DNA of 13,263 nucleotides from Desulfobacteria bacterium (GTDB lineage: Bacteria > Desulfobacterota > Desulfobacteria > Desulfobacterales > C00003060), in the NCBI GenBank assembly GCA_030145035.1, contig JAQYWL010000231.1, forward strand, positions 1 through 13,263, written 5' to 3'. The notes beneath the pieces are model-generated. The model worked only from the letters and a program-made list of their open reading frames with translations. It was not told the DNA's origin and searched no databases. This document shows positions 1 to 6,256 of the stretch, in pieces. The first letter of the stretch is position 1, and each line of letters starts with the position of its first letter. The translations under genes and the position numbers were made by a program.

Positions 1-271
1 GCTGCCTCACCGACACGCTCTTGGGGTTTTGGGAGGTAAAGTCCCGCAGACCGTAGACGAAAAGAGAATTATTGACCTCTCTGTACTGAGAGGGAGGAGG
101 CAATATTTGACGCCTGGTATTAAGAAGGTTCTCTAAATCCCTTATAACCGAGGCCTTGACTTGTCCGATACTAAGCAAGCGGTATTGAACAGGCTCATGG
201 GAAACCCCCGGTTCATAGTCCACAAGCCTATCCAGAACGGATGCCTGGGTGTCTTGCCGGTCTTGTTTCAT
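1..271 (-). CDS. tssE: TssE baseplate protein, gp25-like (3' end outside window)
   Basis: The first 90 codons of a gene that continues past the left edge. The ATG at 271-269 lies 14 bases after the hcp stop codon, and the frame stays open to base 1. The translation has the N-terminal features of TssE: a short leader ending in SVLDRL, the helix-forming stretch VIRDLENLLNTRR (residues 42-54), and YGLRDFTS (73-80), which is the conserved segment at the start of the gp25-like lysozyme-fold domain. TssE is the small T6SS baseplate wedge component, related to phage T4 gp25, which helps start sheath polymerisation and is thought to work with TssF and TssG. No good Shine-Dalgarno sequence precedes the ATG, so translation is probably coupled to hcp. 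The position after hcp is usual for T6SS loci. The C-terminal third or so cannot be seen. Confidence 0.9.
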   Translation of the reverse strand, partial: MKQDRQDTQASVLDRLVDYEPGVSHEPVQYRLLSIGQVKASVIRDLENLLNTRRQILPPPSQYREVNNSLFVYGLRDFTSQNPKSVSVRQ

Positions 272-285
272 ACTGTCAAGAAACT

Positions 286-774
286 CTAAAGTTTCTTATT
301 GAGCTGCAGGTCCCAACCTCCTGCGACTTGACCTCCACCGCTACCGTCCGCACGTTTTTGTTGGGTATACGTCCACTGTATTTTCCCGTAATTGAAGGTA
401 AGGGACTCGGTAGGCTCCCCACCTCCGCCGCCTCCAACAGAACATGAACTGACGATGCAATTGCTCAACTTATATTCCATGTATTTCAGTTTGTCACCGC
501 CTGCCCGGCATAACTCGAGCGTGACCTCTTTGATATGGGTGCCATCAGCACATGCCACCGCCAGTTTTGGGGATGCCTTATCCAGTGCCTTGACAACAGA
601 AAAGTCCTGGAAATCGGCCCGAGCTGTAGTAGCTCCACCCGAGGAGCTGGCAGTTGCGGATGCCATCTGAGATAATCCCGAGTTATAGGAAAGGATCTCT
701 ATCCAATCTTTGTGTTTATCATCTGTGCTTTCTCCAGGTATACCTTCAACTTTTAGAAAACAATCAATTGCCAT
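286..774 (-). CDS. hcp: Hcp (TssD) inner tube protein
   Basis: A 162-residue Hcp-family protein, whose hexameric rings stack into the inner tube that is expelled with the VgrG tip and can carry small effectors in its lumen. The N-terminal MAIDCFLKVEGIPGES, the KALDKASPKL stretch (63-71), the ACADGTH loop (74-80) and the SSCSVGGGGGGEPTESLTFNY segment near 109-129 follow the arrangement of Pseudomonas Hcp1-type proteins, and the length agrees with that class. The start is well fixed: an AAGGAGG-type Shine-Dalgarno at 784-790 sits about ten bases upstream of the ATG, one of the best in the window, which suits a protein needed in large amounts. It has five cysteines (5, 75, 89, 106, 111) and a run of six glycines (114-119). 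It lies 120 bases after tssC, behind two hairpins, and 14 bases ahead of tssE. Confidence 0.96.
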   Translation of the reverse strand: MAIDCFLKVEGIPGESTDDKHKDWIEILSYNSGLSQMASATASSSGGATTARADFQDFSVVKALDKASPKLAVACADGTHIKEVTLELCRAGGDKLKYMEYKLSNCIVSSCSVGGGGGGEPTESLTFNYGKIQWTYTQQKRADGSGGGQVAGGWDLQLNKKL

Positions 775-823
775 GGTCTGTTACCTCCTTTTCGTTATTG
801 GTTTTTGTTGTTTAGCTTCAATT

Positions 824-848
824 GTTGGGTTTCGTTCCTCAACCCAAC
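824..848 (-). promoter_or_regulatory. AT-richer hairpin in the tssC-hcp leader
   Basis: Perfect 8-base inverted repeat: gttgggtt (824-831) and aacccaac (841-848) around a 9-base loop. It is the second of two hairpins met by transcription coming from tssC and lies about 50 bases before the hcp start codon. It has no following T-run and stays clear of the hcp Shine-Dalgarno sequence, so neither a standard terminator nor a ribosome-site blocker is indicated. Stabilising the 5' end of an hcp transcript is one possible role (inference). Confidence 0.5.
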
Positions 849-851
849 CTA

Positions 852-871
852 CCCTCCCCGCCAGGGGAGGG
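852..871 (-). promoter_or_regulatory. GC-rich hairpin 3' of tssC
   Basis: Perfect 8-base-pair GC-rich stem: ccctcccc (852-859) and ggggaggg (864-871) with a 4-base loop, starting 23 bases beyond the tssC stop codon. The stem is strong, but no U-tract follows it in the transcript direction, so it is not a standard intrinsic terminator. It could act as a partial attenuator, an RNase roadblock that protects the tssABC message, or a processing site that separates hcp mRNA. The function is inferred from structure and position only. Confidence 0.55.
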
Positions 872-894
872 GGAGTTCGTGGATGGCTAATCTC

Positions 895-2391
895 CTACCC
901 CGCCGCGGGTGGCGGCAGGTCCGCAACCAGCCTCAACGACACAGTCAGTTCATCCAACTGGTAGTGGGGCTTAAGAAAGGCTACGGCTCGATAAGCCCCG
1001 GGTTTGCCCGGGATCTCACTCACATCAACCCTTGCTTCACGCAAGGGGAACTTGGCCTTCATCTCCTGTCCGGCATCGTCATCCAAAAGGACATAGTTGC
1101 TAATCCAGCGGTTCAGGAAATCTTCGGCATTCTTGCGGGTCATGAAACTGCCGACCTTGTCTCTCATGATGGACTTCAGATAATGGGCAAACCTCGAAAC
1201 AGCAAGGATATACTGCAGTTGCGAAGAGAGCCTCGCATTGGCAGAGGCGGAATCCGTGTCATACACCTTGGGTTTATTCGCCGTCTGGGTACTGAAAAAG
1301 GCTGCATAATCCGTTCCCTTGCAATGGACCAGAGGAACAAGGCCTAGATCTGCAAGTTCCTTTTCGCGCCTGTCCGTGATGGCTACTTCCGTGGGGCACT
1401 TGAGCGCCACGTCACCCTCGTCTGTCTTAAATGTGTGGACCGGCAGACCTTCCACAAGACCGCCGCCTTCCACGCCCCTGATAGCTGCACACCAGTGGTA
1501 CTTGGCAAAGGCATCCGTCAGGCGCGTCCCGAGTGCATATGCCGCATTGCCCCAAAGGTACTTGCTGCTGTCTGTGCCGTCCACTTCTTCCTCGAAGTCA
1601 AAGGCTTCCACAGGAACATTCTCCTTGCCATAAGGAAGCCGCATTAGGACATGGGGAAGGGCGAGTGACACATACCTGGAATCCTCCGAGTCACGGAAAG
1701 ACTTCCATTTGGCATATTCCACGCTCTGGAAGATCTTGGCCATGTCACGTGGAACACCAATGTCGGCAAAACTGTCCAGGTTAAACAACTGGGGGGATGC
1801 AGCGGAGATAAAGGGGGCGTGGGCCGCTGCCGCCACCTCGGACATCTTTTCAAGAAGGCTGAGATCCTGAGGATGATTGCTGAATTCATAATCCCCTATC
1901 AAGGCCCCATAGGCCGACCCGCCGAACATTCCGAACTCCTCTTCATATACCTTCTTGAAAAGGGCCGACTGGTCGAATTCGCTGGCCTTTTCCATGTCCT
2001 TGAGCAGATCCTTCTTGGAGACATTCATCACCCTGATCTTCAAGCGTTCTCCTGTTTCACTCTGGTGCACCAGGTAGTGCAACCCTCTCCAGGAAGCCTC
2101 AAGCTTTTGAAACTCAGGGTTGTGCACAACTTCATTAAGCTGTGCGGAAATCAGCTTGTCGATCTGGCTGATCCTGGCATTGATCATGGCTTCCGTGTCT
2201 TTCGAGACCAGCATGGTCCCTTCCATGATCTGACCGACAAACTCGCCAATGAGATCCTTGGCCCGTTCTCTTTGACTCTCCTCGCGGACCAAGCGGCCAT
2301 CTTCTATGATCCGGTCTAAAATGCTCTTTTCTTCTTGGACTTCTTCGGCCTGAGCAGATTCCGGTTGGGCCTGTTTTTCATTTTCAGCCAT
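895..2391 (-). CDS. tssC: TssC large sheath subunit
   Basis: A 498-residue protein with unmistakable TssC (VipB/ImpD) signatures. It pairs with TssB to form the cytoplasmic contractile sheath around the Hcp tube. In order: a charged, low-complexity N-terminus (1-25) followed by SILDRIIEDGRL; SWRGLHYLV near residue 100; GDYEFSNHPQDLSLLEKM near 165-185; the HAPFISAASP segment near 191-200; the EVDGTDSSKYLWGNAAYALG block; HWCAAIRGVEGGGLVEGLP; and a C-terminal gp18-like part with SRFAHYLKSIMRDKVGS and the strand-forming ending. The length is normal for the family. The start at 2391 is preceded by a purine-rich AGAGG/GAGG Shine-Dalgarno (about 2396-2404) and lies 15 bases after the tssB stop codon. 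In other systems ClpV disassembles the contracted sheath through the TssC N-terminal helix; the equivalent segment is present here. Confidence 0.98.
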   Translation of the reverse strand: MAENEKQAQPESAQAEEVQEEKSILDRIIEDGRLVREESQRERAKDLIGEFVGQIMEGTMLVSKDTEAMINARISQIDKLISAQLNEVVHNPEFQKLEASWRGLHYLVHQSETGERLKIRVMNVSKKDLLKDMEKASEFDQSALFKKVYEEEFGMFGGSAYGALIGDYEFSNHPQDLSLLEKMSEVAAAAHAPFISAASPQLFNLDSFADIGVPRDMAKIFQSVEYAKWKSFRDSEDSRYVSLALPHVLMRLPYGKENVPVEAFDFEEEVDGTDSSKYLWGNAAYALGTRLTDAFAKYHWCAAIRGVEGGGLVEGLPVHTFKTDEGDVALKCPTEVAITDRREKELADLGLVPLVHCKGTDYAAFFSTQTANKPKVYDTDSASANARLSSQLQYILAVSRFAHYLKSIMRDKVGSFMTRKNAEDFLNRWISNYVLLDDDAGQEMKAKFPLREARVDVSEIPGKPGAYRAVAFLKPHYQLDELTVSLRLVADLPPPAAG

Positions 2392-2406
2392 TTGACCTCT
2401 CCTCTA

Positions 2407-2934
2407 TTATTCTTTAGTTTCTTCTTTTTCCGGTTTCTTTACCCCGGCCTCCTCGCCAAGTTTTTCTAAGGAGTCCGTACTGGCGATCACATCCTGAAGC
2501 AGTTCGTCCAGCGTGTCGTTGCCGTCTAATTTGCCGAGCAAATCAGAAAGCTTGCTTCTGGCCTCCACAAGTTTGCGCACGGGAGTTATCTGATCTGCCA
2601 CACGCTCCGGATGAAAATCGTCAATGGACTTGAAACGGAGTTCTACCGCCATCTTGGTATCTTCATCCGTCAGCTTGTTGTCTACCTTGAAGGCCAGCCT
2701 CGGTTTTATGCCCTCAAGTACATTGTTGAAGTTGTCCCGATCTATTTCAATGAATTTCCTGTCCTTCAACTTCGGAAGCGGTTCATCCGGCTTGCCTGAC
2801 AAATCGCCCAGGACCCCTACGACAAAGGGGATCTCCTTCATCTCAATGGCGTCACCGATCTCCACGTCATAGGTTATCTGCACCCTGGGGGCTCTCACCC
2901 TATCGAGGGTATGCTGTAAACTCTCTTTGGCCAT
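2407..2934 (-). CDS. tssB: TssB small sheath subunit
   Basis: A 175-residue TssB (VipA/ImpB) protein, the partner of TssC in the contractile sheath. Recognisable blocks are RVRAPRVQITYDVEIG (13-28), IPFVVGVLGDLSG (35-47), KDRKFIEIDRDNFNNVL (57-73) and the FKSIDDFHPE motif near 101-110. The protein ends in a lysine/glutamate-rich tail. The length is typical. Start choice is secure: an AAAGGAGG Shine-Dalgarno lies at 2942-2949, seven bases before the ATG. tssA ends 26 bases upstream and tssC begins 15 bases downstream, so the three form one unit. TagJ proteins bind TssB in the Pseudomonas system, so the nearby tagJ is a likely functional partner. Confidence 0.97.
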   Translation of the reverse strand: MAKESLQHTLDRVRAPRVQITYDVEIGDAIEMKEIPFVVGVLGDLSGKPDEPLPKLKDRKFIEIDRDNFNNVLEGIKPRLAFKVDNKLTDEDTKMAVELRFKSIDDFHPERVADQITPVRKLVEARSKLSDLLGKLDGNDTLDELLQDVIASTDSLEKLGEEAGVKKPEKEETKE

Positions 2935-2960
2935 GGTCTCTCCTCCTTTCTGTTAGAAAC

Positions 2961-4313
2961 TCAATGCCTGTAAGTCATTGCCTTTGTGACATCCGTGGTG
3001 CAAAGCTTGCGCAACAATTCCCTTGCCCTGCCCATATCATCATCAGAGGGTTCTCCCGCTGTCAGGCATTGATAGAGCGTGTCGAGCACCTCTGCAACCC
3101 ACACCGGGGATTCCCAACGTTCCAGTTGCAACTCTTCGATCAATGCATTCAACTTCTCCGCAATCGGCCTGGCCAGGTCCGGCCTGTCGGCTTTCAGGCA
3201 TAGCTTGGCCATCAAGAGCTGATACCGATTTCTTTCTCTCACAGACGGCACACTGCAAGAAGCGCTAAAAAGCTGTGCCAGGGCTGTTTTGATGCCCGAT
3301 GTCTTAAGCTTCACAAGTGCGTCTTCCCATATAGCCTTTTCCATGGACTCCGCATCTGAAAACCGGCTTGCCGGAAATTGGGGAACGGCCGCAGGCGGCG
3401 CAGCTTCAGGTTGGGGGGAGACCGGCTCGGGCGGCGCCGCGACCTCGTCTGTTTGCGGCTCAGGTTCCTGTTCAGGATGAGGCGCCGGTTCAGGTTCGGC
3501 ATCGGGTTCGATCTCTCTTTTCTCTTTTAGTATCCTTGTGACCACTCGGTCGCAATCTTCGAGGGTCTGTCTTAGTTCGGCCAGCCTGGGAGCTTCGTTC
3601 CCGAATTTTTCATCCACGATTTCTTCAAATATCTTAAACCCTCCCACACATGACATCATGTTTTCCGACAAGGACGCATAGAACGCCTTTGACGAAAGAC
3701 TAACGGCAGAATCAAAATCCTCGGCAGTCACCTTGCCGTCTGCTATCATTTCATCACGTGCCGCCTTCTTTTTTTCATCCACATCGCCATACTGGTTATG
3801 GGTGTCTTTTTCATAGCCTACCTGGCGCGACTCCTGCCATTTCAAATAGGAGTACCCGGGTGTTGCGCCGGGATCTGTGAGTGTGACCTCCTTTATGCAA
3901 AGCCAGAGTTTATCGTTCATAAATTCAAGGGGCCCAACCCTGAAATCGAGGTCTCCCTCCTCAATCTCCGGATAAACATGTTCCCAGTAATCCCTCAGGA
4001 AGCCAATGAGTATTTTAAGACCTGCGGCAAGCCCAACGAAACCATCCGTCTTGATCAATGCCTCAGTGAGCCAGACCGCTATCTGCAAGTCTTTGGTCTT
4101 GTTGGTCAGGGCGTCAACCGCCACCACAATAACCTTGTCCCAGTCCGAGGTTTTTACTTCACGCTGCCAGTCTCCCCTGTCAAGCGGGTCGTCCGCCCTT
4201 CTCGCTTCCTTTATTTCATCATAGACGAGGCTGTAGCGAAGATCCTCGCCTGCGGGGTTCTCTCCTGGAATAGGGACCAATATGGCATCTATATCAATCA
4301 CTCTTTTCGTCAT
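2961..4313 (-). CDS. tssA: TssA tail assembly chaperone/cap, ImpA_N plus VasJ-type C-terminus
   Basis: A 450-residue TssA. Members of this family bind the baseplate and/or the distal sheath end and steer tube and sheath polymerisation. The N-terminal ImpA_N domain is clear: ILVPIPGENPAGEDLRYS (11-28) followed by the VAVDALTNKTKDLQIAVWLTEAL helix region (64-86) and YWEHVYPEIEEGD (109-121). A proline/glutamate-rich linker (about 268-314) joins it to a C-terminal domain (315-450) with the VasJ-type pattern RNRYQLLMAKLCLKADRPDLARPIAEKL...LERWESPVW...LYQCL. This architecture differs from the long TssA forms. The ATG at 4313 gives a normal N-terminus but has no convincing Shine-Dalgarno sequence. 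It sits 11 bases beyond one arm of a long inverted repeat (see 4325-4528). The stop lies 26 bases before tssB. Confidence 0.93.
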   Translation of the reverse strand: MTKRVIDIDAILVPIPGENPAGEDLRYSLVYDEIKEARRADDPLDRGDWQREVKTSDWDKVIVVAVDALTNKTKDLQIAVWLTEALIKTDGFVGLAAGLKILIGFLRDYWEHVYPEIEEGDLDFRVGPLEFMNDKLWLCIKEVTLTDPGATPGYSYLKWQESRQVGYEKDTHNQYGDVDEKKKAARDEMIADGKVTAEDFDSAVSLSSKAFYASLSENMMSCVGGFKIFEEIVDEKFGNEAPRLAELRQTLEDCDRVVTRILKEKREIEPDAEPEPAPHPEQEPEPQTDEVAAPPEPVSPQPEAAPPAAVPQFPASRFSDAESMEKAIWEDALVKLKTSGIKTALAQLFSASCSVPSVRERNRYQLLMAKLCLKADRPDLARPIAEKLNALIEELQLERWESPVWVAEVLDTLYQCLTAGEPSDDDMGRARELLRKLCTTDVTKAMTYRH

Positions 4314-4324
4314 TTTCTAGTCAG

Positions 4325-4528
4325 AAATTTGGGCATCGTTCATTTTCGCCATAAAGTAGTTTACACTTTTTTTCACCACTCCAGGTTTGGGGTTTCAGTG
4401 TTCAGGTTTCAGATCTTGCGTTTCTCGCTCCTGACACCTGACACCAAAAAGTACGACCAAAACAATTTATCTCTTGGCGCCCGCATTCTTGAAAAGTGTA
4501 AACCGAGGAATGAAGGATGCAAAAATTT
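4325..4528. repeat. MITE-like element with long imperfect inverted arms, in the tagJ-tssA gap
   Basis: The 273-base gap between tagJ and tssA contains no supported gene but holds two matching inverted arms. The left arm is 4325-4370 and the right arm 4492-4528. Read inward on opposite strands, both carry aaattt, two variable bases, gcatc, one variable base, ttcatt, a spacer (14 bases on the left, 5 on the right), then gtttacactttt with 12 of 12 matches (4359-4370 against 4492-4503). The 121-base centre includes short tandem tracts (ggtttcagtgttcaggtttcag-type at 4391-4412, and ctgacac twice at 4431-4444). No transposase and no clear target-site duplication are visible. It may be a miniature inverted-repeat element, a decayed insertion, or a long RNA stem in the tssA leader. 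Confidence 0.6.
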
Positions 4529-4586
4529 GCAAACTCTTTATCTCGAACTTTTCCCCGCTAAGTAATCGCATAGGTTGCATTTTTCC

Positions 4587-5381
4587 TCAATCAGCGATGT
4601 TGAATACGGCCTCCCTGATCTCCAGGATGGCAGTTTCCTCTTCACCGGCCTGAAAGACATGCTGTCCCATCCCTTTGGAAAACGGTCCACCCAGGGGGGT
4701 CCAGTCAGTCATTCTGCCGAGCTTGACACGATCATCGTCGTGGAGAAACGAATCCGGATAGAGAACCGGAAGATAGCAGTTCGTAGTAAGCCCCTCCCAT
4801 GTAGTTATGCGGGCCGCAATCCAGAGAAGATCAAAAAGCGTGCTCGGTGGTGAAATAGAAAGCTCTCTGACGGATTCAAGGGGCATCCAAACATACCTTT
4901 CATATACAATCGCTTCGAGGAAAAGGGACAGAAAGGTGTCAGTATCATTGAAGCCGGCGAATTCCTTTCCGTTCACGGTTCCGGATATCATGGGGCGCTG
5001 GGCGTCTATTTGATCGAAAAGCTCCTTTGCCTCCTCTATCTCGTTTTCAACCACCTTCTGCATGGCCGCATAATACATTTCGAGATAAGGAGGGGCTTCC
5101 GGCAGGAATGAAGCGCGACGCTTGAGCCCGACGACTTCCATTCGCTCTCTTTCTGCATGGACCAAGTTTTTGTACACCTGCACCCCGGTCTGCCTGCTTG
5201 AATCCTGGGTGACAATCGCATCAAGGTGGCGGTCTGCTTTGTCCCATTCTCCGCAAAAAGATAGAACTTGAAACAAGAGTGTTCGTTTGCCCAAATCAGC
5301 CGGGGAAGACTTCACCTCTTCGACGAGCTGCTTACGAGCCTCTGAAAGCCTGCCTGCCTTGATAAGATCTTTTGAATTCAT
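4587..5381 (-). CDS. tagJ: TagJ / ImpE-family T6SS accessory protein
   Basis: A 264-residue ImpE/SciE (TagJ) protein. In Pseudomonas, TagJ binds the sheath protein TssB and can touch ClpV through its N-terminal helix, modulating sheath disassembly; it is an accessory, not a core, component. The N-terminal MNSKDLIKAGRLSEARKQLVEEVKSSPAD followed by LFQVLSFCGEWDKADRHLDAI (about 37-57) is the TPR-like part. The C-terminal part has the family pattern ITTWEGLTTNCYLPVLYPDS and MTDWTPLGGPFSKGMGQHVFQAGEEE (about 225-250). Length matches the family. The ATG at 5381 fits homologues but no Shine-Dalgarno precedes it; the upstream bases read CCCTCC on the coding strand, the reverse of what is needed. A candidate promoter lies just upstream (5420-5447). 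It is separated from tagF by 119 bases and from tssA by 273 bases. Confidence 0.9.
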   Translation of the reverse strand: MNSKDLIKAGRLSEARKQLVEEVKSSPADLGKRTLLFQVLSFCGEWDKADRHLDAIVTQDSSRQTGVQVYKNLVHAERERMEVVGLKRRASFLPEAPPYLEMYYAAMQKVVENEIEEAKELFDQIDAQRPMISGTVNGKEFAGFNDTDTFLSLFLEAIVYERYVWMPLESVRELSISPPSTLFDLLWIAARITTWEGLTTNCYLPVLYPDSFLHDDDRVKLGRMTDWTPLGGPFSKGMGQHVFQAGEEETAILEIREAVFNIAD

Positions 5382-5419
5382 AGGAATAGGAGGGAAGCTA
5401 AAATCGCCGTCAATACCTC

Positions 5420-5447
5420 AGCATAAACAGCTAAATATTGCAATCAA
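5420..5447 (-). promoter_or_regulatory. Candidate sigma-70-type promoter for tagJ
   Basis: On the minus strand, TTGATT (5447-5442) and TATGCT (5425-5420) are separated by 16 bases and would start transcription near 5412, about 30 bases before the tagJ ATG. Each box matches four of six consensus bases. The region is the first AT-rich gap after the packed tssJ-tagF block, so a second transcription start for tagJ-tssABC-hcp is plausible. Matches of this quality occur by chance, so this is weak evidence. Confidence 0.28.
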
Positions 5448-5496
5448 AAATGACGAAAAGAAATGAATATAAACGGTTACAGCAAAAGAAAGCGAG

Positions 5497-5520
5497 ACCT
5501 CTAACCTCCAACCTCTAACC
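5497..5520. repeat. Short direct repeat overlapping the 3' end of tagF
   Basis: The 10-base unit acctctaacc occurs at 5497-5506 and again at 5511-5520, with tcca between them, a 14-base period. On the coding strand this supplies the last six codons of tagF (RLEVGG) and its TAG stop at 5503-5501. Similar low-complexity tracts of short repeated words occur inside the tagJ-tssA gap at 4391-4412 and 4431-4445. Confidence 0.75.
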
Positions 5521-6256
5521 TTTTGCCCGGTTCCGACCACAGCCGGACAAAATCGCTCGGGGCCAAAGCCCGTTTGAAAACAGCCAGATATGTCTCGTCA
5601 GGAAACCCGCCCATAAATACTGCATTGGGAACAGGGGCGGTGTGAGCCTTCAAAAAGAAATGCCAAAGGCCTGCCACAGCCAAGTGGTCATTAGATGGTC
5701 CGCCTACGAGTGGAACAAAAAAATCGGTCTCTCTTGACAGACTCGCAGCCTTGTTTTCAAGGTCCCTCGGATTCCAGGACGACATCTTCAAACTCCCTCT
5801 TTGCGACACAAAATCCGACCAAAGGGGACGAGGTTGGCTTATCACACGAACTTCATCTTCCAGGTGTTTAAAATCCATAAATCTTTTTGTGGCCAGATAC
5901 TCCATCCGGCTCCATGTCTTTTCACAGGCAAAGGGCAAGAGATCCCAGTGATCCTCCCACCCTTCAAGGAAACCGGTTCCCATGATCAAGAGCGGGTATG
6001 GTCGGCCAAGGCTGTCACTGCTGTCCCTTCCGACGCCACAAACAACGATCTTGCTCTTAGGCCCTCTGGCCCAGAAGCGCCAGGAACAAAATCCGGGCTG
6101 CCTTGAGTCCAACGCCTGATAGCCTTTTTCGACCCAGTCGGAAAAAGCCTTCATCAGCGGGACGTTTGGCCCCACGCTGAAGTAGTCCCCGGCCACGGGA
6201 TGCTTGCCACAGGCCGCCCACTGCCATGCGTATGCAGACTCTATTGATCCCAGCAC
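5501..6256 (-). CDS. tagF: TagF-family T6SS regulator
   Basis: A 251-residue TagF protein (the family once called DUF2094). In Pseudomonas and Agrobacterium, TagF represses T6SS post-translationally, in part by interacting with the FHA protein Fha. The family pattern is visible: WAACGKHPVAGDYFSVGPNVPLMKAFSDWVEKG (13-45), corresponding to the usual GKLPshGDF block, then CSWRFWARGP (57-66) and DSLGRPYPLLIMG (81-93), corresponding to the conserved GRxxPL segment. The start is GTG at 6256-6254, overlapping the end of tssM by 16 bases; the upstream ribosome site is only a weak AGGG, so coupling to tssM translation is likely. The C-terminus is odd: its last six codons lie in a tandem acctctaacc repeat, so the natural end may have been replaced or trimmed. 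The order tssM-tagF resembles the Pseudomonas HSI-I arrangement. Confidence 0.92.
   Translation of the reverse strand: MLGSIESAYAWQWAACGKHPVAGDYFSVGPNVPLMKAFSDWVEKGYQALDSRQPGFCSWRFWARGPKSKIVVCGVGRDSSDSLGRPYPLLIMGTGFLEGWEDHWDLLPFACEKTWSRMEYLATKRFMDFKHLEDEVRVISQPRPLWSDFVSQRGSLKMSSWNPRDLENKAASLSRETDFFVPLVGGPSNDHLAVAGLWHFFLKAHTAPVPNAVFMGGFPDETYLAVFKRALAPSDFVRLWSEPGKRLEVGG

Noticed and set aside
852..871. Intrinsic terminator after tssC
   Set aside because: The stem is strong but no U-rich tract follows it on the transcribed strand, so I call it a hairpin with unknown role instead.
775..894. Sigma-54 or sigma-70 promoter in front of hcp
   Set aside because: No TGGCAC-N5-TTGC match and only poor -35/-10 pairs on the minus strand.
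895..2319. Plus-strand open frames of 180 and 166 codons opposite tssC
   Set aside because: Shadows of the strongly conserved TssC reading frame; no ribosome sites and no recognisable protein features.
4518..4531. Operator-like dyad tgcaaaaatttgca
   Set aside because: It is a six-base dyad within the right arm of the larger inverted repeat and AT-rich enough to occur by chance; no regulator is indicated.
3798..4565. 255-codon plus-strand open frame across the start of tssA and the gap
   Set aside because: It is antisense to the ImpA_N domain of TssA, has no family features and owes its length to the absence of stops opposite a real gene.
5497..5520. CRISPR or attachment-site repeat
   Set aside because: Only two short copies with a 4-base spacer; no spacers, cas genes, integrase or tRNA end nearby.
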